Below the pieces are notes generated by a model. The model saw only the letters and a list, made by a program, of their open reading frames with translations, had not been told where the DNA came from and made no database searches. A DNA stretch of 24,838 nucleotides from a virus: positions 1-24,838 of IMG/VR virus record IMGVR_UViG_3300007734_000505, one strand, 5' to 3'. Both the position numbers and the translations under genes were made by a program. Within the stretch, counting starts at the first letter, position 1. Every line of letters begins with the position of its first letter. Below, in pieces: positions 7,286-12,173 of the stretch.

Positions 7286-7361
7286 ACTATCTCGCACGGC
7301 TTAGGCCGTGCGCGGTAGTCTGCCACTAGGGGCAGATCTTAAACCTTGGAAGGGGTTAATT
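7286..7361 (+). promoter_or_regulatory. Structured leader A (hairpins plus CCTTGGAAGGGGT box)
   Basis: Starts with ACTATCTC, then a perfect stem GCACGGC-TTAG-GCCGTGC (7294-7311), a second stem CTGCC-N6-GGCAG (7320-7335) and the 13-mer CCTTGGAAGGGGT (7344-7356), whose GGAAGGGG is the SD of the ORF at 7362. The same order of CTATCTC, hairpin and identical 13-mer occurs at 8099-8173. It is one of only two real gaps inside the plus-strand block. It could be an RNA processing, attenuation or translational control site. Confidence 0.6.
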
Positions 7362-7517
7362 ATGAAATATGAGAAGAATCGGGTTAGTCTTGTGGATCTA
7401 TCCACGGGCGAAGAGATCGTTAGCGCGGAGCTAACCGCGCCACGGGTGAAGGCTATCGTGAAGGCCTACGCCTTAGCGGGGATCACACTAGGGCAGAAGG
7501 AGCGGGTGAGTGCGTGA
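7362..7517 (+). CDS. Hypothetical protein (51 aa)
   Basis: ATG 7362 is preceded by GGAAGGGG at 6-7 nt spacing, as part of structured leader A. An upstream in-frame GTG at 7308 falls inside the leader hairpin and is unlikely. The protein begins MKYEKNRVSLVDLSTGEE. It looks like a small beta-beta-alpha unit (a strand pair, then APRVKAIVKAYALAG) and ends in GTGA overlap with the next ORF. No family recognised. Confidence 0.65.
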   Translation: MKYEKNRVSLVDLSTGEEIVSAELTAPRVKAIVKAYALAGITLGQKERVSA

Positions 7518-7618
7518 GTAATCAAGAGCTATTGAAAGCTTTACAGGAGGCGGGAATTGTGCAGATTATCCCCGTTGGATCTTATGAGCAAGAAGAGAAG
7601 GGGGAGGAGAGTGAGTAG
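7514..7618 (+). CDS. Very small acidic peptide (34 aa)
   Basis: GTG start in GTGA overlaps the previous stop by 4 nt. The sequence runs SNQELLKALQEAGIVQIIPV and ends in a Glu/Gly/Lys-rich tail (EQEEKGEESE) created by the SD-like purine run of the next gene. The predicted amphipathic helix (residues 3-15) could mediate binding. It overlaps the next ORF by 8 nt (GTGAGTAG). Tiny, but it fits the exact spacing rules of its neighbours. Confidence 0.5.
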   Translation: MSNQELLKALQEAGIVQIIPVGSYEQEEKGEESE

Positions 7619-7757
7619 AGAATTGGAAGTGTTACGCGAGGAGTATTGGAGGGTGAGAAGTAATCCTTACTTCGAAGATCCCGCTAAGAATGGCATTCTA
7701 TTAGATCTCATAATCAATAGAATTGAAGTATTGGAAGGGGAGGAGAAGAGTGAATAA
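7611..7757 (+). CDS. Small helical protein (48 aa)
   Basis: GTG at 7611 gives the 8-nt overlap also used by neighbouring pairs. An in-frame ATG at 7584 would add a Lys/Arg-rich extension that is really the purine-rich SD of this gene read in frame. The body, SRELEVLREEYWRVRSN followed by GILLDLIINRIEVLEGE, looks like a helical hairpin or coiled coil. The acidic tail again overlaps the next gene's SD. Function unknown; the start choice is uncertain. Confidence 0.55.
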   Translation: MSRELEVLREEYWRVRSNPYFEDPAKNGILLDLIINRIEVLEGEEKSE

Positions 7758-7941
7758 CGGAGCTTGGACACTAGGCCGTGAGCGTGAGATCCAAGGGGCC
7801 ACGCTCCTAGACGATAACGATAGATTCTACTTAGAAGTGGAGGGGGAGAGACGGTACGGTTACCGTACTCACCTATCTGGCACTTACGTATGCTTTACCG
7901 ACGGCCACTTATGCGAATGCGGAGAGGAGGGGGAAGAGTGA
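7750..7941 (+). CDS. Hypothetical protein with Cys pair (63 aa)
   Basis: GTG 7750 has GGAGG 6 nt upstream and overlaps the previous stop by 8 nt (GTGAATAA). The in-frame ATG at 7723 is poorer. The protein looks beta-rich: WTLGREREIQGATLL, YLEVEGERRYGYRTH, then TYVCFTDGHLCECGEEGEE. Three Cys and a His near the C-terminus could bind metal. It ends in an acidic SD-encoded tail. It resembles a small OB/SH3-like fold by texture only. Confidence 0.6.
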   Translation: MNNGAWTLGREREIQGATLLDDNDRFYLEVEGERRYGYRTHLSGTYVCFTDGHLCECGEEGEE

Positions 7942-8063
7942 TAGGAGATACGAAGGAGGAGATCGTTACACAGTTGAATGATCTTATCTACGGCGACGAT
8001 CCTTATAGCTTATCCGACATAGAAGATATAATCGGAGACGGGGATCTATTCGAGTACTTATAG
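7938..8063 (+). CDS. Highly acidic small protein (41 aa)
   Basis: GTG in GTGA overlaps the previous stop by 4 nt, and GGAGGGGGAAGA precedes it. It has 12 Asp/Glu against a single Lys in 41 residues, net about -11. The order is TKEEIVTQLNDLIYGDD, then SLSDIEDIIGDGDLFEYL, suggesting two short acidic helices. Such charge density is typical of DNA-mimic inhibitors, but no homology is claimed. It ends just before structured leader B. Confidence 0.6.
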   Translation: MIGDTKEEIVTQLNDLIYGDDPYSLSDIEDIIGDGDLFEYL

Positions 8064-8098
8064 GATAAGATACGGTAAGGTAAGGCAATAGCGGTTAG

Positions 8099-8173
8099 CT
8101 ATCTCTCCTCCTCCACGGGCAGAAGTGGAGGGGGAGGGAGGGTGAATCGCCCTACAACTACCTTGGAAGGGGT
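8099..8173 (+). promoter_or_regulatory. Structured leader B (12-bp hairpin plus CCTTGGAAGGGGT box)
   Basis: CTATCTC at 8099, then a hairpin with 12-nt arms (8105-8116 and 8125-8136; one T-G pair, 8-nt loop GGGCAGAA) and the same 13-mer CCTTGGAAGGGGT (8161-8173) as leader A. The distance from CTATCTC to the 13-mer is 62 nt here and 57 nt in leader A. Different stem sequences with the same layout suggest the structure itself is what is kept. Confidence 0.6.
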
Positions 8174-8179
8174 ATAAGA

Positions 8180-8758
8180 ATGAAAGAATACGTAGTACGC
8201 CGTTACTCATTCTCCGAATTGAATGAAGAGGCACGTGAGAAGGCGATAGACGATATACAGAGACACCTTCTTGAATGGCTAAGTGAGCGAGAGCTTACCG
8301 ATTACCTAGAAGGTAAATTAGAAGAGGATCTAGGATCCTTACCCGAAGACATCACTATTGCCTACTCTCTTAGTTACTGCCAGGGAGACGGCGTGGCACT
8401 ATATGGCAGAATCTACAAGCGCGAGGCTCCAAGCCTTACGTGGCCAGAAGGATCTTATTATGTAGATCTAGTACGCAATTCTTGGAGTAATCATTACTCT
8501 CACTACAATACTTTCAACGTGGAGCTAGGTAATGAGAATGCTGAACCCATTGACTTATCTGGATCTCATATTGAAGAGCAACTACGTACTCTATGCAAGA
8601 AATTAGAGAGACTAGGCTATAAATATATAGAGAATGAAACTAGCCGTGAAAGTGCTATTTCATTCTTGAAAGATCAAGAGTCAGAAGAAGAAGGATCATT
8701 CTTAGACGACGGCACTAGAGATCTACCCCGTGGAATTGTGCAGAAGGTGAGCGCATAA
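8180..8758 (+). CDS. Conserved-looking phage protein with QGDG motif (192 aa)
   Basis: The longest protein of the block. It starts MKEYVVRRYSFSELNEEARE, the common opening of a family of phage and plasmid proteins with an aromatic SFxELxxEAxxKA segment. It also carries YCQGDGVALYG (about residues 66-76), the family's most recognisable motif, and a later aromatic YYVDLVRNSWSNHYSHYN region. The biochemical function of that family is, to my knowledge, not established. ATG 8180 has GGAAGGGG upstream in leader B. The C-terminus is acidic (DQESEEEGSFLDDGTRD). Confidence 0.75.
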   Translation: MKEYVVRRYSFSELNEEAREKAIDDIQRHLLEWLSERELTDYLEGKLEEDLGSLPEDITIAYSLSYCQGDGVALYGRIYKREAPSLTWPEGSYYVDLVRNSWSNHYSHYNTFNVELGNENAEPIDLSGSHIEEQLRTLCKKLERLGYKYIENETSRESAISFLKDQESEEEGSFLDDGTRDLPRGIVQKVSA

Positions 8759-8916
8759 TGAAAGATTATGTAGTGCTAGTTACTTTAAGGAATGAAGCGA
8801 TCTCACTAGGAGCCGATAGTGATAGCGAGGCCTTATCACGGGCCAAGCTCATAATTGCAGAAGAGTATGGAGATAGCGTGGCGAATGACGCCACCTACGA
8901 ATTGGAGGGTGAGTAA
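8758..8916 (+). CDS. Acidic small protein (52 aa)
   Basis: Starts at ATG in TAATG and ends in TAATG, so it overlaps one base at both ends. The sequence, DYVVLVTLRNEAISLGADSD then EALSRAKLIIAEEYG, looks like a beta-alpha-beta unit. Twelve acidic and four basic residues. The tail ELEGE is encoded by the GGAGGGTGAG SD of the next gene. It resembles the ORF at 9350 in general build (a strand, then an alpha with ALSRAK or AEAMNI), so the two may be diverged paralogues. That is inference. Confidence 0.65.
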   Translation: MKDYVVLVTLRNEAISLGADSDSEALSRAKLIIAEEYGDSVANDATYELEGE

Positions 8917-9203
8917 TGAGTGAATACGATTACAACGTTATCTTTACGGGTAACTATTGGAGCTTAACTACCAAGATCTCCATTGATATAGACGATACGA
9001 CGGGTAATCTAAGTGATGATAGCCGTGAGCTAGCGTTAGATAGGGCTAATGAGGCTATTCGTGGTGAGCTTGGAATAGATCCTATTAATTTCGCTCACTC
9101 TACTAACGTGGCATTACTACTAGACGACGAAGAAATCTGGCTTGAAGGGTTAGGCGAATACCCGCCTATCCACGTATCGGTAATAGAAGAGGAGGGTAAG
9201 TGA
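8916..9203 (+). CDS. Acidic hypothetical protein (95 aa)
   Basis: ATG in TAATG, with GAGGGTGAG as SD. Begins MSEYDYNVIFTGNYWSLTTK, followed by an Asp-rich region (IDIDDTTGNLSDDS), a helix (ELALDRANEAIRGEL) and a C-terminal strand pair. The tail IEEEGK is encoded by the next gene's SD. Strongly acidic overall, with no metal or catalytic motif seen. Translationally coupled to both neighbours. Confidence 0.7.
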   Translation: MSEYDYNVIFTGNYWSLTTKISIDIDDTTGNLSDDSRELALDRANEAIRGELGIDPINFAHSTNVALLLDDEEIWLEGLGEYPPIHVSVIEEEGK

Positions 9204-9346
9204 TGTTAAAAGATACAGTAATAAATGAATTGGAAAGCGTGCGACAAGAGATAGAGAGTGATGATGAGCAAGAGAGAGCCTTACTAGAGGGTTGGGAGAA
9301 GGCTTTACTATGGGTACTACGCAAGATAGAGAGCGAGGAAGGGTAA
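9203..9346 (+). CDS. Acidic helical protein (47 aa)
   Basis: ATG overlaps the previous TGA by one base (TGATG), with GGAGGGTAAG upstream. The protein is nearly all helix: KDTVINELESVRQEIESDDE then ALLEGWEKALLWVLRKIE. It has 14 acidic and 6 basic residues with regular hydrophobic spacing, so it is probably a coiled coil or helical hairpin. Function unknown. Confidence 0.6.
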   Translation: MLKDTVINELESVRQEIESDDEQERALLEGWEKALLWVLRKIESEEG

Positions 9347-9349
9347 GTG

Positions 9350-9523
9350 ATGAATACTTATAGGGTTACGTTAGAAGTGGATTATATAATCAAGGCAACT
9401 AGCCTTGCCGAAGCTATGAATATCGTGAATGAAGATAGCGAACACCCGCTAATTGGTGGCGTGTCAGTAGGTCATTGTGATAACACCCGTGTAATTGGCG
9501 GATCAATAGTAGAGGGGGAGTAA
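9350..9523 (+). CDS. Hypothetical protein (57 aa)
   Basis: ATG 9350, with GGGTAAG upstream, shortly after the previous stop. A GTG directly before the ATG is an alternative that would add one residue. The protein reads NTYRVTLEVDYIIKATSLAEAMN, a beta strand then a helix, followed by a Gly/Val-rich second half with one Cys. It ends in VEGE from the SD of the next gene and hands over by TAATG. No family recognised. Confidence 0.6.
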   Translation: MNTYRVTLEVDYIIKATSLAEAMNIVNEDSEHPLIGGVSVGHCDNTRVIGGSIVEGE

Positions 9524-9663
9524 TGAATCAAGAATCAATGAGCTGGAGTGAGATAGCGCAATTGACACACGCTACCCAAGTGGAGAATTTTGATTGGTGT
9601 TGGTGTGAAGATAATGAAGGTAATGAAAATCCATATAGCGACTGTCCGAAGGAGGAGAAGTAA
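9523..9663 (+). CDS. Small Cys/Trp-containing protein (46 aa)
   Basis: ATG in TAATG with GAGGGGGAG upstream. It begins MNQESMSWSEIAQLTHATQV, followed by a WCWCED motif (C26, C28) and C41 near the C-terminus, a possible metal knuckle. The tail PKEEK is encoded by the AAGGAGGAGAAG SD of the next gene. Acidic overall. No family recognised. Confidence 0.6.
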   Translation: MNQESMSWSEIAQLTHATQVENFDWCWCEDNEGNENPYSDCPKEEK

Positions 9664-9896
9664 TGAAAGAACATCACTATGTAGTTAGCTGGAGTGAGAA
9701 GAGCGGGTGGAGTATCAATACGGATATGGAAGAGGGGGCATTCCCTAATGGAAGTATCTTCGATCACGACACTAACGAATGGGAGTATGCCTATAACGGC
9801 GACGGGGAATGGGAAGAGAATGAGCAAGAGCTAACCGAAGAATTGCAGTCTATTCTGGATCTGCATAACGAACATAATGGAAAGGTAACACTATGA
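9663..9896 (+). CDS. Strongly acidic, Trp-rich protein (77 aa)
   Basis: ATG in TAATG with a strong GGAGGAG SD. It contains 19 Asp/Glu and only 3 Lys, no Arg, and four Trp, giving a net charge near -16. The sequence has beta-like stretches (YVVSWSEKSGWSIN, EWEYAYNGDGEWEE) and an acidic C-terminal helix. This profile matches known nucleic-acid mimics in a general way (acidic, aromatic, small), but homology is not claimed. It overlaps the next ORF by 4 nt (ATGA). Confidence 0.65.
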   Translation: MKEHHYVVSWSEKSGWSINTDMEEGAFPNGSIFDHDTNEWEYAYNGDGEWEENEQELTEELQSILDLHNEHNGKVTL

Positions 9897-10135
9897 AAGA
9901 AGAGGGATCAGTAACGCACGTGGTAACGCTAGTAATCCAAGCGGGATCTAAGTGGAATAAGGTAGAGCTATTCGATTTTAGCGGTGGCGAACCTACCCCG
10001 TTAGCTTCGGGTGAGGGAAGCAATTGGCGAACGGCGTTAGGTGAGGCATTATCTAAGATCACGCTATCATCAGACACGCCAGAGAAGAGCGTGAGCGACG
10101 TAGTGAAGGAGATCAAAGAGGAGGAGGGTGAGTAA
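9893..10135 (+). CDS. Hypothetical protein (80 aa)
   Basis: ATG in ATGA overlaps the previous stop. Strand-rich N-terminal half (THVVTLVIQAGSKWNKVELFD), a Gly/Pro loop, then a helix (WRTALGEALSKIT) and an acidic C-terminal helix (SVSDVVKEIKEEEGE), whose end is the next gene's SD. The arrangement looks like a small alpha-beta domain. Function unknown. Confidence 0.65.
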   Translation: MKEEGSVTHVVTLVIQAGSKWNKVELFDFSGGEPTPLASGEGSNWRTALGEALSKITLSSDTPEKSVSDVVKEIKEEEGE

Positions 10136-10350
10136 TGGGATATGAGCCAGAGCTTAACGATCCTATCTTCTATGAAAATGAAGAAGAGGATAATGAGATC
10201 AAGTGCTTTTTATGTTCAGAGCCACTAGATCAAGACGAAGTAGTATGGGCAGACTGTGAAGGCCAATGGCAAGTGAGAGGGAAAGAGGGTAACGATACTG
10301 CGTGGTGCGTATCGTGCTTACCAAGCGAGAAGGGTGAGAGTAATGAATAA
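10135..10350 (+). CDS. Acidic zinc-ribbon-like protein (71 aa)
   Basis: ATG in TAATG. CxxC pairs at C24/C27 and C58/C61, plus C41, give a treble-clef or zinc-ribbon-like arrangement with a beta-rich centre. It has 20 acidic residues against 4 basic, net about -16. The combination of a Zn knuckle with a highly acidic body suggests protein-protein interaction or nucleic-acid mimicry rather than DNA binding. It overlaps the next ORF by 8 nt (ATGAATAA). Confidence 0.65.
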   Translation: MGYEPELNDPIFYENEEEDNEIKCFLCSEPLDQDEVVWADCEGQWQVRGKEGNDTAWCVSCLPSEKGESNE

Positions 10351-10510
10351 AGAATACTGGCTAGCTAAGGCAGAATTATGCCGTGATCTGGCATTGATCC
10401 AGATACAAGAAGAGGAGACGGAGAAGGAGGCGGGGATGAACCTAATGAGAATGACCTACGCATTGTCTATGGTAGATGTATATTCAGAAGGGCAGGGGGA
10501 GAATGAGTGA
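10343..10510 (+). CDS. Acidic helical protein (55 aa)
   Basis: ATG at 10343 with GGGTGAGAGTA upstream. It is predicted mostly helical: KEYWLAKAELCRDLALIQIQ, a Glu-rich turn (EEETEKEAG), then NLMRMTYALSMVDVY. It is rich in Met and Leu, so perhaps a helical bundle or coiled coil. The tail EGQGENE comes from the SD of the next gene. It overlaps that gene by 8 nt (ATGAGTGA). Function unknown. Confidence 0.6.
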   Translation: MNKEYWLAKAELCRDLALIQIQEEETEKEAGMNLMRMTYALSMVDVYSEGQGENE

Positions 10511-10754
10511 TGTAATTGCATTCCACCCACGTGTATCCACGCTTGTGAATCTATATGAGATAGTAGATGGGAAGGGTGAGGCAATTTGGGGTGGCAACGA
10601 TACGCACGAAGCTATTCGATATCTACGCAATAGCCCTGTCAATTGCAGGATCCTTGTATCGGGCTGGGAGAGTGACGAGGAAGATGCTCACCTAGTGGGC
10701 CAACCCATTGACATAACCAAATTGGTCTATGCCGTATTAGCGGTGAATCAATGA
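10503..10754 (+). CDS. Hypothetical protein (83 aa)
   Basis: I chose ATG 10503, preceded by GGGGGAG; the in-frame start at 10476 lies inside the previous gene with no SD. The protein has an alpha-beta texture: STLVNLYEIVDGKGEAIWG, then THEAIRYLRNSP and CRILVSGWESDEED. The YEIVDGKGE-helix-R-VSGWE build is reminiscent of small phage proteins with a modified ferredoxin-like fold, but I cannot name one. It ends in ATGA overlap with the next tiny membrane protein. Confidence 0.65.
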   Translation: MSDVIAFHPRVSTLVNLYEIVDGKGEAIWGGNDTHEAIRYLRNSPVNCRILVSGWESDEEDAHLVGQPIDITKLVYAVLAVNQ

Positions 10755-10834
10755 GCTATGTCTTGGGTTTATTAGCCGTAATGCTGGTGGCATATGCCCT
10801 CATTGTATGGGAGAATAATATCAATGGAGAATGA
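10751..10834 (+). CDS. Miniature single-span membrane protein (27 aa)
   Basis: ATG in ATGA overlap. Nearly the whole peptide is one hydrophobic helix, SYVLGLLAVMLVAYALIVW (residues 2-20), followed by a polar tail, ENNINGE. Predicted single transmembrane segment. Its position just before the transglycosylase-like gene raises the possibility of a lysis role, but size and context alone cannot show it. No strong SD, so translation would depend on coupling. Confidence 0.5.
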   Translation: MSYVLGLLAVMLVAYALIVWENNINGE

Positions 10835-11108
10835 GAAGCGATTGGCGAGTGCTGCAAAGCAGGCCGTCTATTACCGCAACTATCGAAGAGCAAGGGATCG
10901 CGCCCTGGTGAAGTTGGCACAAACCTACCCAGACGCATATAAAGAATTGCTGGAGAAGGAGAAGGTGAGTGATGAGCAAGAAGGCAAAGCGTGGATTGAT
11001 CTTAACGGTACTACTATTAGTCCTCGTATCGTTGCACGTGCAAAAGCTAGGGGAATTACCCTTACCCAAACCGATACAAACCAAGGCAACAATGGAGGAG
11101 AAGGTTGA
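10824..11108 (+). CDS. Basic helical hypothetical protein (94 aa)
   Basis: ATG 10824 is preceded by GGGAG at 9 nt; the longer frame from 10794 runs through the preceding gene. A helical basic segment (KQAVYYRNYRRARDRALVKL) is followed by AQTYPDAYKELLEKEK and a short C-terminal region with SPRIVARAKARGITLTQ. The RRARDRALVKLAxxYPxxYKELL pattern is familiar to me from small actinophage and actinobacterial proteins of unknown function. Its last 137 nt are shared with the transglycosylase-like ORF in another frame. It ends GGEG in the SD of a TTG-started ORF. Confidence 0.65.
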   Translation: MENEKRLASAAKQAVYYRNYRRARDRALVKLAQTYPDAYKELLEKEKVSDEQEGKAWIDLNGTTISPRIVARAKARGITLTQTDTNQGNNGGEG

Positions 11109-11397
11109 GAACAAACGACTCGCATACAAGTTTAGTAAAGCTCTCGGATATACGAGAGCAGAAACGACGTGCCTTATACGACTTTGGTCCCGTGAATCCC
11201 GCTTCGACCACCTTGGTTTCCCAAAGAACTCTAAGGGCAAACCAGCTTCGTCAGCTTTCGGAATTGCTCAGCTCCTTGGAGAACGTAGTAGAGAGCCTGA
11301 ACTACAAATCCTTCACGGTCTACGATACATTGAGCACCGCTATTCAGGAAGTGCGTGTCGCGCTCTCAGACACAGCAACAGACGTGGATGGTACTGA
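10972..11397 (+). CDS. Membrane-anchored lytic-transglycosylase-like protein (141 aa)
   Basis: ATG 10972, preceded by AAGGTGAG. The N-terminus is a basic signal-anchor, KKAKRG followed by a hydrophobic run LILTVLLLVLVSLHV (residues 8-22), then a linker and a C-terminal domain matching the SLT lysozyme-like pattern: CLIRLWSRESRFDH with Glu in RESRF as likely catalytic acid, SSAFGIAQLLG, GLRYIEHRYSGSACRALRH and a final GWY. This enzyme class cleaves the glycan strand of peptidoglycan at the cell envelope. It could serve in lysis or cell-wall remodelling early in infection. Its first 137 nt overlap one ORF and its remainder another, in different frames. A shorter start at ATG 11092 lacks an SD. 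Confidence 0.75.
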   Translation: MSKKAKRGLILTVLLLVLVSLHVQKLGELPLPKPIQTKATMEEKVENKRLAYKFSKALGYTRAETTCLIRLWSRESRFDHLGFPKNSKGKPASSAFGIAQLLGERSREPELQILHGLRYIEHRYSGSACRALRHSNRRGWY

Positions 11398-11407
11398 TAT
11401 AATCTGA
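11105..11407 (+). CDS. Possible overprinted helical protein (100 aa), in another frame over the transglycosylase
   Basis: Frame from TTG at 11105, in TTGA overlap with the previous gene and with GGAGG 5 nt upstream. The product is helical: RTNDSHTSLVKLSDIREQKR, then TLRANQLRQLSELLSSLENVVESL, and a Thr/Asp-rich tail. Codon use and the coupled start resemble the block, yet the entire frame lies under the transglycosylase-like ORF. Either both frames are translated or this one is a chance open frame of 100 codons. I favour neither strongly. Confidence 0.35.
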   Translation: MRTNDSHTSLVKLSDIREQKRRALYDFGPVNPASTTLVSQRTLRANQLRQLSELLSSLENVVESLNYKSFTVYDTLSTAIQEVRVALSDTATDVDGTDII

Positions 11408-11433
11408 ACCACTCATTCCGTCCGAGTAATAAA

Positions 11434-11469
11434 AACCCCACCATAACCCTTCCTGTGGTGGGGTTCTTT
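11434..11469. terminator. Bidirectional intrinsic terminator
   Basis: Perfect 10-bp stem AACCCCACCA / TGGTGGGGTT (11434-11443 and 11456-11465), loop of 12 nt. TTCTTT follows on the plus strand, and AATAAAAA precedes it (TTTTTATT on the minus strand). It sits exactly between the convergent small-ORF block and the replication module, so it can end both. Confidence 0.88.
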
Positions 11470-11641
11470 ACTTATCGGTAGAGTAAAAGCCTTTACCCTT
11501 AAAGGTAACCGAAGGTGAATCCCATACTCGATTCATAATCTCGTGACAATCAAAGCACATAGGAGTAGATGCCTCCTCGTGGATAGAACGCTCAACCGAT
11601 ACAGTTGAATTACACTTACCACACTTGTAGTCATAGATCAT
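11468..11641 (-). CDS. FmdB-type zinc-ribbon protein (57 aa)
   Basis: ATG 11641 to TAA 11468. The order is IYDYKCGKCNSTVSVERSI, then a second pair in MCFDCHE and the ending VTFKGKGFYSTDK. The two CxxC pairs (C7/C10, C29/C32) and the FKGxGFYxTD ending are the signature of the FmdB/CxxC-SSSS zinc-ribbon family. These small proteins are usually annotated as regulatory; their true role is uncertain. It starts in ATGA overlap with the upstream gene and is the last gene of the leftward replication operon, with its stop codon at the 11434-11465 terminator. Confidence 0.82.
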   Translation of the reverse strand: MIYDYKCGKCNSTVSVERSIHEEASTPMCFDCHEIMNRVWDSPSVTFKGKGFYSTDK

Positions 11642-12021
11642 AGCTTTACTGCCTCTTCAATCGGTAAGTAACCTACTAACTTATCAATCTTATTGTTACG
11701 CGAGAACTCAGTAGTCGCTGGCATTCTATGGGTGAACCATTCAGGTTCTGGTATATCCATTAAGTCAAAAGAAAAGACCCCTTCTGGGGTCGAGTTGATA
11801 TAGAAGGGGTTGAGATCTCGCTCTGCCGCCTGGGTAATAAGCTTTCGATACTTGAACTCTTCAATCAGTAGCGTAGGATAGTGTGTATTACGACACTTCA
11901 ACTCTATGTATGCAGCAGAGTCACGACTAATACAATCAAAGGAGTCATAGATACCCTCTGACTTCTGTAAGTCTGGGTACTTGTTATCCATTAAGAATAG
12001 AAATAGATCTAACTCTTTCAT
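11638..12021 (-). CDS. PD-(D/E)XK nuclease-like protein (127 aa)
   Basis: Contains YDSFDCI (D26/D29), then AYIELKCR (E40-x-K42), the spacing of a PD-(D/E)XK nuclease core. A downstream helix (LLIEEFKYRKLITQAAE) and a strand NPFYINSTPEGVFSFDL match a family of small phage nuclease-like proteins. It probably binds a divalent metal and cleaves or processes DNA. It overlaps both neighbours by 4 nt (ATGA), so it is part of the replication operon. Catalytic activity is inferred from the motif only. Confidence 0.65.
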   Translation of the reverse strand: MKELDLFLFLMDNKYPDLQKSEGIYDSFDCISRDSAAYIELKCRNTHYPTLLIEEFKYRKLITQAAERDLNPFYINSTPEGVFSFDLMDIPEPEWFTHRMPATTEFSRNNKIDKLVGYLPIEEAVKL

Positions 12022-12173
12022 ACTTCACCATTTCCAACCCCAGAATGTCCTTCCCAACCTTGCCTTTTGTGAATAGAACTATTTTTAGAATGACGATTTA
12101 ATAATTTTTCTAATTGAAGTTCCGTATTAGCATTTATACTTACACCACAAATACACTTAAAGCTGTATGTCAT
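12018..12173 (-). CDS. Small CxC protein (51 aa)
   Basis: ATG 12173 overlaps the preceding stop by ATGA and its own stop overlaps the next start by ATGA. It begins MTYSFKCICGVSINANTELQ, a strand with C7/C9, followed by a basic helical region and a Gly-rich end (HSGVGNGEV). The opening resembles half of a zinc ribbon, with the second Cys pair missing, so metal binding would need a partner or other ligands such as His28, His35 and His43. Function unknown. Confidence 0.6.
   Translation of the reverse strand: MTYSFKCICGVSINANTELQLEKLLNRHSKNSSIHKRQGWEGHSGVGNGEV

Noticed and set aside
9528-9827. Minus-strand 99-codon frame in the small-ORF block
   Set aside because: Antisense to several tightly coupled plus-strand genes, with no SD or context. 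Another antisense frame at 10821-11240 was rejected for the same reason.
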